Source of the DNA: Leptospira biflexa serovar Patoc strain 'Patoc 1 (Paris)'
Lineage (GTDB): Bacteria > Spirochaetota > Leptospiria > Leptospirales > Leptospiraceae
NCBI RefSeq assembly: GCF_000017685.1
Contig: NC_010602.1
Span: forward strand, 2,746,501 to 2,810,500
DNA: 64,000 bases
Reading direction: 5' to 3'
The notes under the pieces were generated by a model. That model made no database searches and had not been told where the DNA came from. It was given only the letters and a program-made list of their open reading frames with translations. Shown here in pieces: positions 1 to 9,371 of the stretch. Each line of letters starts with the position of its first letter. Within the stretch, counting starts at the first letter, position 1. Made by a program: the position numbers and the translations under genes.

Positions 1-488
1 TGGGAACTCCTTCGTAACCTTGCGAGCACGTTATTGTAAACAGTCACAATACAAAAGGTCGCGTGGGCAATGACGATGGTCCATGTGCTAAACGGGATTC
101 CAAAAAGTGACATGGCAGATCGCAGTGAAATCCCTGTGACAATCCCAGGAAGGGCAATTGGTAAAATCACAAGAAATGATATGATCTCTTTACCAAAGAA
201 CTGACTTCTATAAACAGCAAGGCATGCGAGTGTTCCCAAAAAGATCGCAATAAACGTAGAGATCAAGGCAACTTGTGAGGAAAGGATGATGGCTTCCCAG
301 ATGTCATTTCGTTCCCATGCCACTCCAAACCACTTGGTCGTAAAACCTGGGAGTGGGAACTGGAATGTTTTTTCATCAGTGGAAAATGCATACATGATGA
401 TGATGAGGATAGGGATGTGGATGAATAAAAAACCGAAGAGTGTCGCCGTTTTTAAACCGATTGATCCTAAGTTCCATTTAGAGCGCAT
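1..488 (-). CDS. potC: Spermidine/putrescine ABC transporter permease PotC (partial)
   Basis: This is the second inner-membrane permease of a PotABCD-type polyamine importer. The reading frame starts at ATG 486-488 and runs off the left edge, so only about 162 N-terminal residues are visible. The translation begins MRSKWNLGSIGLK, followed by a strongly hydrophobic segment (FGFLFIHIPILIIIMYAF) and at least two more membrane segments, as expected for the family. It overlaps the end of potB by 11 bases, which suggests translational coupling as the last visible gene of the operon. The permease loop with the EAA motif lies outside the window or near its edge. The assignment rests mainly on position and the N-terminal pattern. 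Confidence 0.85.
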   Translation of the reverse strand, partial: MRSKWNLGSIGLKTATLFGFLFIHIPILIIIMYAFSTDEKTFQFPLPGFTTKWFGVAWERNDIWEAIILSSQVALISTFIAIFLGTLACLAVYRSQFFGKEIISFLVILPIALPGIVTGISLRSAMSLFGIPFSTWTIVIAHATFCIVTVYNNVLARLRRSS

Positions 489-1395
489 CAAAAGCTCCTA
501 ATCGTTTTGCAATCGATAAATAAATCATCATGATGATGATCGGGACAACGGAAAAAGCTGCAGCCAGTGGGATGTTTCCGGCTGTTCCTTGGTGGGTGTA
601 AACTGCCATTCCAATGAAATAACTCGAATTCCCAATGATGGTCGGAATGATATAATCACCTAAACTTAAAGAAAAAGTGAAAATGGATCCTGCCACTACC
701 CCTGGGAAGGCTAATGGTAATATCACCTTACGAAAGGTTTGTGAAGGGCCTCCCCCTAAGTCAGAAGATGCTTCTAACAACGATTTGGGGATCCTTTCGA
801 GAGAAGCCTGGATGGGCAAAATCATATACGGAAGCCAAATGTATACAAATACAAGAAACATACCGAGATAAGAAAATGACAAAGAACTTCCTCCGATGAC
901 AGGGAGAGCAAGAATAGCGTCTAACACATTCATAAGTCCAAGCCTTTCCAAACACCAAGTAAGGATTCCTTCTTTAGCCATAATGAGTTTCCAGGAATAA
1001 ACTTTTACCAAATAACTGGACCAGAGTGGTAACATCACACCCAAATACAAAATGGGTTTTAACTTAGGACCTGCATTCATTGCCATATAATAAGCAATTG
1101 GGAAAGCAATGATGGCACTCACAACTGTGACGGTAAAAGCCATGGTGGAAGTTCGAATGATGATGTCCCAATTGGTGCTTTGCCGAAACAGATCATAATA
1201 CGATTCCAGAGTGAACTCTCTTTTGATGACTCCAGAGAACGAATCGACTGAAAAAAAACTTTGGATGAGGAGAGTAAATAAAGATCCAAGGTAAACCACT
1301 CCAAGCCAAATGAGAAGTGGGGCTAGTAATAGAAAGAGAGCCAAACTCTTTCTGTAAAACAAAAAGGTAAAAAACTTATCAAAGGTACTCGTCAT
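478..1395 (-). CDS. potB: Spermidine/putrescine ABC transporter permease PotB
   Basis: Inner-membrane permease of the polyamine importer. The best start is ATG 1393-1395 (MTSTFDKFFTFLFY), giving 305 residues. The longer open frame back to 1458 would run into potA coding sequence and is not supported. About six hydrophobic segments are visible, and the conserved cytoplasmic loop reads LLEASSDLGGGPSQTF, matching the EAA-type motif that docks on the ATPase. It lies 10 bases after potA and overlaps potC by 11 bases, so potD-potA-potB-potC is a compact minus-strand operon. Substrate preference (spermidine or putrescine) cannot be read from the sequence. The neighbouring GABA-pathway genes favour putrescine. 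Confidence 0.9.
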   Translation of the reverse strand: MTSTFDKFFTFLFYRKSLALFLLLAPLLIWLGVVYLGSLFTLLIQSFFSVDSFSGVIKREFTLESYYDLFRQSTNWDIIIRTSTMAFTVTVVSAIIAFPIAYYMAMNAGPKLKPILYLGVMLPLWSSYLVKVYSWKLIMAKEGILTWCLERLGLMNVLDAILALPVIGGSSLSFSYLGMFLVFVYIWLPYMILPIQASLERIPKSLLEASSDLGGGPSQTFRKVILPLAFPGVVAGSIFTFSLSLGDYIIPTIIGNSSYFIGMAVYTHQGTAGNIPLAAAFSVVPIIIMMIYLSIAKRLGAFDAL

Positions 1396-1405
1396 TTTGA
1401 TTCCC

Positions 1406-2431
1406 TTATAACAGGTGCATGTCGGAATCTTTCCAACCCACAAGTACTTCCGATCCAACAGCTATATGATCAGCTGAAATTTTTAAATTTTGAGTGGATG
1501 CAATGATACGCGAACCATCTGGCGTTTGAAAATGCATCTTCGATGTAGCCCCCGAATACACTTGGCTTTTCAAAATGGCTTTGAAAGTCCTATAACCTGT
1601 GGAATGGTTGTCCTCTTTTGCATTGGCAAACACATGCACTCGTTCAGGGCGAACCATTAGTTTGCCATCTCGGCCAGTAAGGCGTTTTGTTTCTTCAACA
1701 CTTAATATATTAGAAGTTCCAACAAAGTTCGCAACAAACTCAGTTTTGGGGCGGTTGTACAATTCTTCTGGTGAGGCAATTTGCTCCACTTTCCCTTTAT
1801 TAAAGACGGCAATGCGGTCAGACATAGAGAGGGCTTCTTCTTGGTCATGGGTGACAAAAATAAATGTGATCCCCACTTCTTTTTGAATGGCCTTAAGTTC
1901 CAATTGCATCTCTTCTCTAAGTTTTAAATCAAGGGCACCTAAAGGCTCGTCTAACAGAAGTACACCAGGTCGATTGATGAGGGCTCTGGCGAGAGCAATC
2001 CTTTGCCTTTGTCCACCTGATAATTCGGATGGTTTTCTGTTTCCCACATCGGGAAGGCGAACCATCGAAAGCATTTCGGAAACTCGTTTTTGAATTTCTG
2101 CGTTCGGTAGATTTTTAATTTTTAAACCATATCCCACGTTTTCGGCAACGGACATATGGGGGAATAAAGCATAATCTTGGAATACTGTGTTTACATTTCT
2201 TTTGTAAGGAGGAATGCCTGTGACATCAACTCCTTCCAAAAGAACCCTTCCTGAACTTGTATCTTGAAAACCTGCCACCATACGGAGGCAGGTAGTTTTA
2301 CCAGACCCGGAAGGGCCTAACATCGAAAAGAACTCACCTTTCTTTATCCCAAAGGAGACATCATCCACCGCTATAAATTGGTCGAATTTCCTAGTTACAT
2401 TTTGAAATTCAACATCGTAAATTTGGTCCAT
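1406..2431 (-). CDS. potA: Spermidine/putrescine ABC transporter ATP-binding protein PotA
   Basis: ATPase of the polyamine importer, 341 residues, typical of the PotA/CysA/MalK group. The Walker A motif GPSGSGKT is at residues 39-46, the ABC signature LSGGQ at about 137-141, and Walker B VLLLDE at about 157-162, followed by the usual H-loop (VTHDQEEAL). The region after residue 240 is the C-terminal TOBE-like regulatory domain (MVRPERVHVF). It acts on the cytoplasmic face with PotB and PotC. It follows potD after a 34-base gap and precedes potB by 10 bases. Confidence 0.95.
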   Translation of the reverse strand: MDQIYDVEFQNVTRKFDQFIAVDDVSFGIKKGEFFSMLGPSGSGKTTCLRMVAGFQDTSSGRVLLEGVDVTGIPPYKRNVNTVFQDYALFPHMSVAENVGYGLKIKNLPNAEIQKRVSEMLSMVRLPDVGNRKPSELSGGQRQRIALARALINRPGVLLLDEPLGALDLKLREEMQLELKAIQKEVGITFIFVTHDQEEALSMSDRIAVFNKGKVEQIASPEELYNRPKTEFVANFVGTSNILSVEETKRLTGRDGKLMVRPERVHVFANAKEDNHSTGYRTFKAILKSQVYSGATSKMHFQTPDGSRIIASTQNLKISADHIAVGSEVLVGWKDSDMHLL

Positions 2432-2465
2432 TCTATCTCCTTTAGAACTCTTTTGATGTTAGGAT

Positions 2466-3635
2466 TTATTTACTTCCAATGATGGAAATATAATCTTCTG
2501 CCCATTTTTTATAAGGCACACATTTTCTTCCACCGGAACAATCTTCTTTTGGAGTTCTCCAAAATGAGATTTTTTCAAAGTTATTGAAACCGTTTACCGC
2601 ACACCCAGTGTCCCCAAGGAGAGCGTTGCCTTTACAAGCAGATGGAACAGAAGGAACAGAACCAAACCAAGATGCTAAGTCACCTTGCACTTTTGGAGAT
2701 AGAGAGTGTTCCATCCATTTGTAGGCACAGTTCACGTGTTTAGAATCTTTGTGTAACATTGTGCTATCTGCCCAACCAGTCGCTCCTTCCACAGGAACAA
2801 TGGAAGCCACAGGTTGTTTTTCACTCACAAGTAAATTCACTTGGAATGGCCAAGTGGAGGAAGCCACTAAACCTTCTTTTTTGAAGTCATCCACTTGCAC
2901 CATTGCATCATGCCAGTATTTTGGAACAAGTTGTCTTTGTTTCTTTAAGATTTCGATGACAGCATTGTATTGTTTTTCATCCAATTCATATGGATCTTGA
3001 ATCCCTAACTCAGGTTTTGCGACTTTTAGATACAAAGCAGCATCGGCAATGTAAATAGGTCCGTCGAATGCTTGCACTCTTCCTTTGTTTGATTTTCCAT
3101 CAGGAAGCACTTGTTCTTCAAACACAACATTCCAACTGGTAGGTGCTTTTTTGAAAACTTTTGTGTTGTACATAAGTACGTTCGGTCCCCATTGGTAAGG
3201 AACTCCGTAATGTTTACCATCCACTGTATGCCAAGGAGCATTTTGTAAACGGGAATCTACATTTTTCCAACTTGCGATGAGGTCCGTGTTGATCTCTTGG
3301 ACTTTTCCACCCGCAACCAATCGAAGGGAAGCATCACCTGACGCAGTGACTAAATCAAATCCACCTTCATTCATAAGTGCTACCATCTCATCCGATGTAG
3401 CGGCAGTTTTTACATTTACTTTACAGCCTGTATTTTTTTCAAATTCAGTGACCCAGTCATATCCTTTGTCTGTCTCACCACGTTCAATGTAACCTGGCCA
3501 AGCAACGATGGATACTTCTCCTTCGCCTTGTCCAATTTCGGAAACCTTTGTTTCTTTTTTACCGCAGGCAACCGCAAATGCGATCGAAAGTACTGCTGTA
3601 AAAAAAACCACTCGTTTGTATGAATCGAATTTCAT
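2466..3635 (-). CDS. potD: Polyamine-binding lipoprotein PotD
   Basis: Periplasmic solute-binding protein of the importer, 389 residues. It begins with a lipoprotein signal (hydrophobic core VVFFTAVLSIAFAVAC) in which Cys24 is the likely lipidated residue, so the protein is probably membrane-tethered rather than soluble. The mature part carries patterns of the PotD/PotF family: SIVAWPGYIERG near the start, EFEKNTGCKVNVKTAATSDEM, and PYQWGPNVLMYN. It is the first gene of the operon. The 138-base gap to the divergent gabD-like gene (3636-3773) should hold both promoters, but I could not assign convincing -35/-10 boxes there. Four or more C-terminal cysteines are unusual for the family and could form disulfides. 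Confidence 0.92.
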   Translation of the reverse strand: MKFDSYKRVVFFTAVLSIAFAVACGKKETKVSEIGQGEGEVSIVAWPGYIERGETDKGYDWVTEFEKNTGCKVNVKTAATSDEMVALMNEGGFDLVTASGDASLRLVAGGKVQEINTDLIASWKNVDSRLQNAPWHTVDGKHYGVPYQWGPNVLMYNTKVFKKAPTSWNVVFEEQVLPDGKSNKGRVQAFDGPIYIADAALYLKVAKPELGIQDPYELDEKQYNAVIEILKKQRQLVPKYWHDAMVQVDDFKKEGLVASSTWPFQVNLLVSEKQPVASIVPVEGATGWADSTMLHKDSKHVNCAYKWMEHSLSPKVQGDLASWFGSVPSVPSACKGNALLGDTGCAVNGFNNFEKISFWRTPKEDCSGGRKCVPYKKWAEDYISIIGSK

Positions 3636-3773
3636 AAACCTATGTGCTCCTGGTTTTACTTATGTCAGGCATTAGATACCAAAAAATTAAAATTAAGCAA
3701 CCAATTCTGAAGATTTCAAAAAAAAGGTAGGAATTTTTATAAGGCAAGGTTTCTGTGAAAGCACAGGTTTGGT

Positions 3774-5231
3774 ATGAAATACATCAAAGACAAAGACCTT
3801 TTTCGCCAGGAAAATTTCATCGGTGGGGTTTGGTGCCTTGCAGAAAACAAAAAAGAAATTTTAGTACAAAACCCTGCAACCGGGGAAACCATCGGGAACA
3901 TCCCCCACTCGACTGAAAAAGATACATTGATCGCCATTCGTTCAGCAAAGGAAGCATTTGCCGATTGGAAGTCAAGACCTGCCAAAGAACGAGCGGGAAT
4001 CTTACGCAAATGGTTCCAACTCATGATGGAAAACCAAGAAGACCTAGCCCTCATCATGACCCAAGAACAAGGAAAGCCCCTAACAGAAGCTAGGGGGGAG
4101 ATTGCCTATGCTGCCTCCTACATTGAATGGTTCGGGGAAGAAGCAAAACGTTCGTATGGAGATGTCATCCCTTCTCACAGAAAAGACACTCGGATCTTAG
4201 TTTTAAAAGAACCCATCGGAGTTGTCGGAACCATCACTCCTTGGAATTTCCCTGCCGCTATGCTTGCAAGAAAAGTGGCCCCTGCCCTTGCGGCCGGTTG
4301 CACAGTGGTATCAAAACCGGCTGAACTCACACCCTATTCCGCACTTGCAATGGCGGTCCTTGCCGAACGTGCGGGACTTCCGAAAGGCGTCTGGAACGTG
4401 TTAGTTGGTGATCCAATTGCCATCGGGAAAGCAATTTTGGAAAGTAAGGACGTTCGTAAACTCAGTTTCACAGGTTCCACCAAAACGGGTATGTACTTGA
4501 TGGAAAAATCAGCTGCCACTTTAAAAAAACTTTCATTGGAACTTGGTGGAAATGCTCCCTTCATCGTATTTGAAGATGCGGACTTAGACGAAGCCGTCAA
4601 AGGTGCGATGCTTTCTAAGTACCGAAACACAGGCCAAACTTGTGTGTGTGTGAATCGGTTCCTCGTACATACATCTGTCGCGGAGTCTTTTTCCAAAAAA
4701 CTCGCGGAAAAAACCAAAGAACTGGTTGTTGCCAATGGAATGGAGCCGAGTGCCAGCCAAGGACCCTTAATCAACGAAGCAGCCGTTGAGAAAGTTAAAT
4801 CCCATATCCAAGATGCAGTGGGCAAAGGTGCCAAGGTACTCATCGGTGGCAACACACACCCATTAGGTGGGAATTTCTTTGAACCTACCGTTTTGTATCC
4901 TGTGAATTCTTCCATGATGGTCACAAAAGAAGAAACCTTTGGCCCTGTCTCCTGTATCCAAACCTTTCAAAACGAAGAAGAAGCCATCCATCTAGCCAAT
5001 GATACCGACTTTGGACTCGCTTCTTATTTTTACACGAAAGACATGGCTCGTATTTTTCGAGTCGCCGAACAGTTAGAATATGGCATGGTAGGCATTAACG
5101 AAGGGATCATTTCTTCCGAACAAGTCCCTTTTGGCGGAGTCAAATTTTCAGGAATGGGAAGAGAAGGCTCCAAATACGGTCTCGATGATTATACGGTAAC
5201 CAAATATCTCTGCCTCGGAGGAATCAAATGA
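3774..5231 (+). CDS. gabD: NAD(P)-dependent succinate-semialdehyde dehydrogenase (GabD-like)
   Basis: Aldehyde dehydrogenase of 485 residues, close to the length of E. coli GabD. It should oxidise succinic semialdehyde to succinate, the last step of GABA breakdown. The cofactor loop TPWNFPAAM is at about 155-163, the FTGSTKTG motif at about 232-239, the general base Glu256 in LELGGN, and the catalytic Cys290 in GQTCVCVNR. The doubled cysteine around the active site (C-V-C) resembles bacterial SSADHs that show redox switching, though that is an inference. It is the first gene of a three-gene plus-strand cluster and its stop overlaps the start of the aminotransferase (ATGA). Confidence 0.88.
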   Translation: MKYIKDKDLFRQENFIGGVWCLAENKKEILVQNPATGETIGNIPHSTEKDTLIAIRSAKEAFADWKSRPAKERAGILRKWFQLMMENQEDLALIMTQEQGKPLTEARGEIAYAASYIEWFGEEAKRSYGDVIPSHRKDTRILVLKEPIGVVGTITPWNFPAAMLARKVAPALAAGCTVVSKPAELTPYSALAMAVLAERAGLPKGVWNVLVGDPIAIGKAILESKDVRKLSFTGSTKTGMYLMEKSAATLKKLSLELGGNAPFIVFEDADLDEAVKGAMLSKYRNTGQTCVCVNRFLVHTSVAESFSKKLAEKTKELVVANGMEPSASQGPLINEAAVEKVKSHIQDAVGKGAKVLIGGNTHPLGGNFFEPTVLYPVNSSMMVTKEETFGPVSCIQTFQNEEEAIHLANDTDFGLASYFYTKDMARIFRVAEQLEYGMVGINEGIISSEQVPFGGVKFSGMGREGSKYGLDDYTVTKYLCLGGIK

Positions 5232-6517
5232 CGGGCAATCAAAAACAAACCAACAAAACTCTATGGGAAAGAAGGCTTAAAAACGTTCCGAGAGGGGTCA
5301 CTACCGCCTATCCTGTGTTTGCCGAAAAAGCTACCAATGCAGAAATTTGGGACATTGAAGGAAAACGTTTCATCGATTTTGGTGGTGGGATTGGTGTACA
5401 AAACACGGGGCATTGCCACCCAAAGGTGGTGGCAGCCATTCACAAACAAGTGGACAAGGTGCTCCATACGGCTTTCCAAATTATGCCCTACGAACCTTAT
5501 ATTGATCTTTGCGAGAAACTGAACGCCAAAGCACCGATCGACGGGGAAGCCAAAACCATTTTATTTTCCTCTGGTGCCGAAGCCCTCGAAAATGCAGTGA
5601 AAATTGCAAGAGCTGCGACTGGCAGACCAGGGATCATCAGTTTTCTCGGTGGATTCCACGGTCGTACCATGATGGCACTGGCTCTCACAGGAAAGGTCAT
5701 TCCTTATAAAAAAGGCTTTGGTCCATTTGCAAGTGATGTCTACCACATCCCTTTCCCCATGGAATACCATGGCGTGACAGAAGAGGATTCGATTAAGGCA
5801 TTACATAATTTATTCAAAGCAGACATTGACCCAGGCCGAGTGGCGGCCATCGCCATCGAACCCGTGCAAGGCGAAGGTGGGTTTTACATTGCATCCCCAA
5901 GTTTCTTAAAAAAACTGAGAGCCATTTGTGATGAACATGGGATTTTACTGATTGCCGATGAAGTACAATCTGGATTTGCAAGGACAGGGAAACTGTTTGC
6001 CATCGAACATTCCGGAGTGAAACCAGACCTCATTGCAACTGCCAAATCACTCGCGGCAGGGATGCCACTTTCTGCTGTGATTGGAAAAACTTCGATCATG
6101 GATTCAGTGGAACCAGGTGGACTTGGCGGAACTTATGCGGGAAACCCAGTGGCGTGTGCGGCAGGGATTGCCGTGATGGATCTCATCGAAGAAGAAGGCA
6201 TCCTTCAGAAATCAGTGAATCTTGGCAAACTTCTCATCCAGGAACTGAATGAAATCAAAAAAACCAATCCCAATATCGGCGAAATACGCGGATTAGGTGG
6301 AATGGTTGCCTTTGAGCTTGTGGAAAACGGAGATCCGAACAAACCATCTGCCGATATGGCAAAAAAATTAACGGCAAAAGCGTTAGAACATGGGCTTGTT
6401 TTACTTTCTTGTGGTGTGTATGGAAACGTCATTCGGATTTTAGTTCCCATCACAGCAGAAGATGCGATTGTAAAAGAAGGTCTAAACATCATTACAAAAT
6501 CATTAAAGGAAATCTAA
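5228..6517 (+). CDS. gabT: 4-aminobutyrate aminotransferase family protein (GabT-like)
   Basis: Class III PLP-dependent aminotransferase, 429 residues. The PLP lysine is Lys273 in TAKSLAAGMP, and the cofactor-binding Asp244 sits in LIADEVQSGFARTG; SSGAEALENAVK (about 114-125) is the phosphate-binding loop. It would move the amino group of GABA to 2-oxoglutarate, giving succinic semialdehyde for the GabD-like enzyme upstream. It overlaps that gene by four bases and lies eight bases before the next dehydrogenase. No separate putrescine aminotransferase is visible here, so this enzyme might also act on putrescine, which would need testing. Family assignment is firm; the exact substrate is not. 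Confidence 0.88.
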   Translation: MTGNQKQTNKTLWERRLKNVPRGVTTAYPVFAEKATNAEIWDIEGKRFIDFGGGIGVQNTGHCHPKVVAAIHKQVDKVLHTAFQIMPYEPYIDLCEKLNAKAPIDGEAKTILFSSGAEALENAVKIARAATGRPGIISFLGGFHGRTMMALALTGKVIPYKKGFGPFASDVYHIPFPMEYHGVTEEDSIKALHNLFKADIDPGRVAAIAIEPVQGEGGFYIASPSFLKKLRAICDEHGILLIADEVQSGFARTGKLFAIEHSGVKPDLIATAKSLAAGMPLSAVIGKTSIMDSVEPGGLGGTYAGNPVACAAGIAVMDLIEEEGILQKSVNLGKLLIQELNEIKKTNPNIGEIRGLGGMVAFELVENGDPNKPSADMAKKLTAKALEHGLVLLSCGVYGNVIRILVPITAEDAIVKEGLNIITKSLKEI

Positions 6518-6524
6518 CCCAAGT

Positions 6525-7970
6525 ATGAAACAGTATAAACTTTGGATTGATGGAAAGTGGACAAACACATCCGGCGGAAAACCAATGGACATCGAAGACC
6601 CTGCCACTGGCAAAAAAATTGCAACTGTTGTTGATGCCAGTGCCACCGATGTAGATAAGGCTGCGAAAGCGGCACACAAAGCCTTTTATGATGGTCGGTG
6701 GTCTGGTCTTACACCAAGCGAACGTTCCAAGGCAATTTGGAAATTAGCAGACCTACTCGAAGAAAAAACAAAAGAATTTGCAAAATGGGAATCCCTGAAT
6801 GCAGGGAAACCTTACAAAAACTTAAGTTTGGCGGGAGACATTCCCTTTGCCATCGATAACATTCGTTTTTTTGCAACGGCTGCGCGAGATGTACATGGAA
6901 GCCGTGCCAATGAATACCAACCAGGGTACACTTCAATTTTAAGAAGAGAACCAGTCGGTGTTGTTGGCCAAATTGCCCCTTGGAACTATCCACTCCTGAT
7001 GGCAGTTTGGAAATTTGGACCAGCCCTTGCCGCAGGATGTACAGTCATCTTAAAACCAGCTCCAGGAACTCCAATCACTACACTCATGTTAGCTGAGCTT
7101 ACCAAAAAAGCAGGGATTCCAGATGGAGTGATCAATATAGTCACTGGTGGAAACGCCACGGGACAAGCCATTGTGGACCACCCACTTGTGAGAATGGTGT
7201 CACTCACCGGATCCACAGGGACTGGAAAAAACATCATGAAATCCGCTTCGGATTCATTGAAGCGAGTGCATTTGGAGCTCGGAGGAAAAGCACCACTGGT
7301 TGTCTTTGATGACGTTGACATCAATGTATTTGCCGCAAAAGCGACGTTTGGTGCCACTTGTAATTCAGGACAGGATTGTACAGCAGCCACAAGAATCATA
7401 GTTCCCAAAGCGTTACAAAAAAAGATCACAGAAGCAGTGGTGGATGCCATGAAGGCCGTTAAGGTGGGAGATCCCTTTGGCGACAAAACAGAAATGGGGC
7501 CACTCATCTCAGCCATTCACAGAGAACGAGTCATCGGTTTTATGGACCGAGCCAAAAAACAAGGTGCCAAAATCCTAACGGGTGGTGGCATCCCAAAAGG
7601 CCTAGACAAAGGATACTTTTTTGAACCAACGGTTGTGACTGAGGTGAAACAAAACTTTGATATTGTTCAAAATGAAATTTTTGGGCCAGTGCTTACCATC
7701 CAAACCTATGACAAAGAAGAGGAGGCTGTCAAACTTGCCAATGATGTCAACTACGGACTTGCTTCTTCCATTTGGACAAAAGATGTAGCACGCGCTATGC
7801 GAGTAGCAAAACAATTGGAGTTTGGAACGGTTTGGGTGAATGACCACCTCCCACTTGCATCGGAAACACCACATGGTGGTTTCAAACAATCTGGATTTGG
7901 AAAAGATCTATCGATTGAATCAGTGGGTGATTACCTCATCACAAAACATGTAATGGTGGGCGGAGTGTAA
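6525..7970 (+). CDS. Aldehyde dehydrogenase, gamma-aminobutyraldehyde/betaine-aldehyde type
   Basis: Aldehyde dehydrogenase of 481 residues, distinct from the GabD-like protein two genes upstream. The NAD-binding loop APWNYPLLMAVWK, the base Glu251 in LELGGKAP and the nucleophile Cys285 in SGQDCTAATR are present. The SGQDCTAATR active site and the C-terminal HGGFKQSGFGKD pattern resemble aminoaldehyde dehydrogenases such as PatD (YdcW) and PuuC. In this cluster the likely reaction is 4-aminobutanal to GABA. It closes the operon gabD-gabT-aldehyde dehydrogenase and ends 25 bases before a DUF389 gene. A betaine-aldehyde substrate cannot be excluded from sequence. Confidence 0.82.
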   Translation: MKQYKLWIDGKWTNTSGGKPMDIEDPATGKKIATVVDASATDVDKAAKAAHKAFYDGRWSGLTPSERSKAIWKLADLLEEKTKEFAKWESLNAGKPYKNLSLAGDIPFAIDNIRFFATAARDVHGSRANEYQPGYTSILRREPVGVVGQIAPWNYPLLMAVWKFGPALAAGCTVILKPAPGTPITTLMLAELTKKAGIPDGVINIVTGGNATGQAIVDHPLVRMVSLTGSTGTGKNIMKSASDSLKRVHLELGGKAPLVVFDDVDINVFAAKATFGATCNSGQDCTAATRIIVPKALQKKITEAVVDAMKAVKVGDPFGDKTEMGPLISAIHRERVIGFMDRAKKQGAKILTGGGIPKGLDKGYFFEPTVVTEVKQNFDIVQNEIFGPVLTIQTYDKEEEAVKLANDVNYGLASSIWTKDVARAMRVAKQLEFGTVWVNDHLPLASETPHGGFKQSGFGKDLSIESVGDYLITKHVMVGGV

Positions 7971-7995
7971 ATTCTCATTTACATTTTAGAATTCT

Positions 7996-9327
7996 TTGGA
8001 TGTCTATTACTCCATGGCATCCAAAGAAAACTCTATTGTCTCTTTTTTCCAATGGTTAACCCCTCGATTCCACTTACTTGATGATTTAGACAAACCAGGT
8101 ACAATCGAATCAGTACAAAAAGGTGGGGAACTTGTTGGTTCCAATCTTTGGACCCTCATCTTTGCCATCTTCATTGCAAGTATCGGCCTCAATGTCAATT
8201 CCACTGCTGTCATCATTGGAGCCATGCTCATCTCTCCCCTAATGGGTCCCATCGTTGGCATTGGATTTGCTGCCGCAACCAATGACTTTGACCAATTGAA
8301 ACGATTTTTACGAACCCTTGCTGTCGCAACGATTGTAAGCATCGCCACATCCTTTATTTATTTTTCCCTCTCGCCCATCAGTGAAGCCCAATCCGAACTT
8401 TTGGCACGAACGACACCCACAATTTATGATGCACTCATTGCTCTCTTTGGTGGGGCCACTGGGATCATTGCCAATACCAGAAAAGAAAAAGGAACAGCCA
8501 TTGCCGGTGTTGCGATCGCCACGGCCCTAATGCCTCCACTCTGCACGGCAGGATTTGGACTTTCTCAAGGCAATTGGATGTACTTTTTTGGGGCAACATA
8601 TTTGTATCTCATCAACTCCATCTTTATCGCCATCGCGACTTTCATTTTTGTGCGTTATATGGACTTTCCAAAAGTGGATTGGGGTTTGTACAAAGAAAAG
8701 GAAACCAAGGTAAAACTGTATTTGTCTCTTTTTGCCATCATTGTACTCATCCCTTCCGTTTTCACGGCGTTCCAAATTGTTCGCACATCCTACTTCAAAG
8801 GAAAGGCAGAAGAGTTCATCCGAAAAGAAATCATCACAGATGGAAGAAGGGTTTTAGAAAAAAATATTGTGTATGGAACCAAACCAAAAATTGAAATCAC
8901 TCTTCTTGGTTCTAAGATTGATCCCACACAAGAAGAGGAACTCAAAAACAAATTGAAGTATTATGCAATGGATGGAGCCGAACTAATCTTACACCAAGAC
9001 CTTTCCACAACGGGTCTCGACAAACTAAAATTTGAAATCCTTTCTGAGATTTACCAAAACCAAATGAATTTGGGAACATGGAATACAGAGATGATCGCAA
9101 AAGAATTACAAATATTTTTCCCAAACTTAGTGACGGCCAGTTTTGCCAAAACCAAAAAGTTTGATATGAATGAGAATCTATATCGCGACACCAATCTGTT
9201 TGATTCAGAATGGAAAAAAATCCCATCCAAAGAGGAAATGTTGAAACTAGAAGCTTATATCCAATTGCGTTCGGGAGAAAAAGAAATTGAAGTCATCACA
9301 AGGCTCCATTCCAACACAAAACCATAA
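7996..9327 (+). CDS. DUF389 (TIGR00341-type) membrane protein
   Basis: Polytopic membrane protein of 443 residues. The N-terminal half holds about six hydrophobic segments with the patterns typical of DUF389: GLNVNSTAVIIGAMLISPLMGP and FGGATGIIANTRKEKGTAIAGVAIATALMPPLCTAG in shortened form (GATGIIA, ALMPPLCTAG). The last 190 residues are soluble and charged, and end in a small domain. The family has no proven reaction. A second in-frame ATG at 8014 is an equally good start, because neither has a clear ribosome binding site. It follows the polyamine cluster on the same strand by 25 bases but need not belong to it. Confidence 0.8.
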   Translation: MDVYYSMASKENSIVSFFQWLTPRFHLLDDLDKPGTIESVQKGGELVGSNLWTLIFAIFIASIGLNVNSTAVIIGAMLISPLMGPIVGIGFAAATNDFDQLKRFLRTLAVATIVSIATSFIYFSLSPISEAQSELLARTTPTIYDALIALFGGATGIIANTRKEKGTAIAGVAIATALMPPLCTAGFGLSQGNWMYFFGATYLYLINSIFIAIATFIFVRYMDFPKVDWGLYKEKETKVKLYLSLFAIIVLIPSVFTAFQIVRTSYFKGKAEEFIRKEIITDGRRVLEKNIVYGTKPKIEITLLGSKIDPTQEEELKNKLKYYAMDGAELILHQDLSTTGLDKLKFEILSEIYQNQMNLGTWNTEMIAKELQIFFPNLVTASFAKTKKFDMNENLYRDTNLFDSEWKKIPSKEEMLKLEAYIQLRSGEKEIEVITRLHSNTKP

Positions 9328-9371
9328 AGTGAGCAAAGGTGGAATGTATCCTAAAAAGTTTGGATCGAGAT

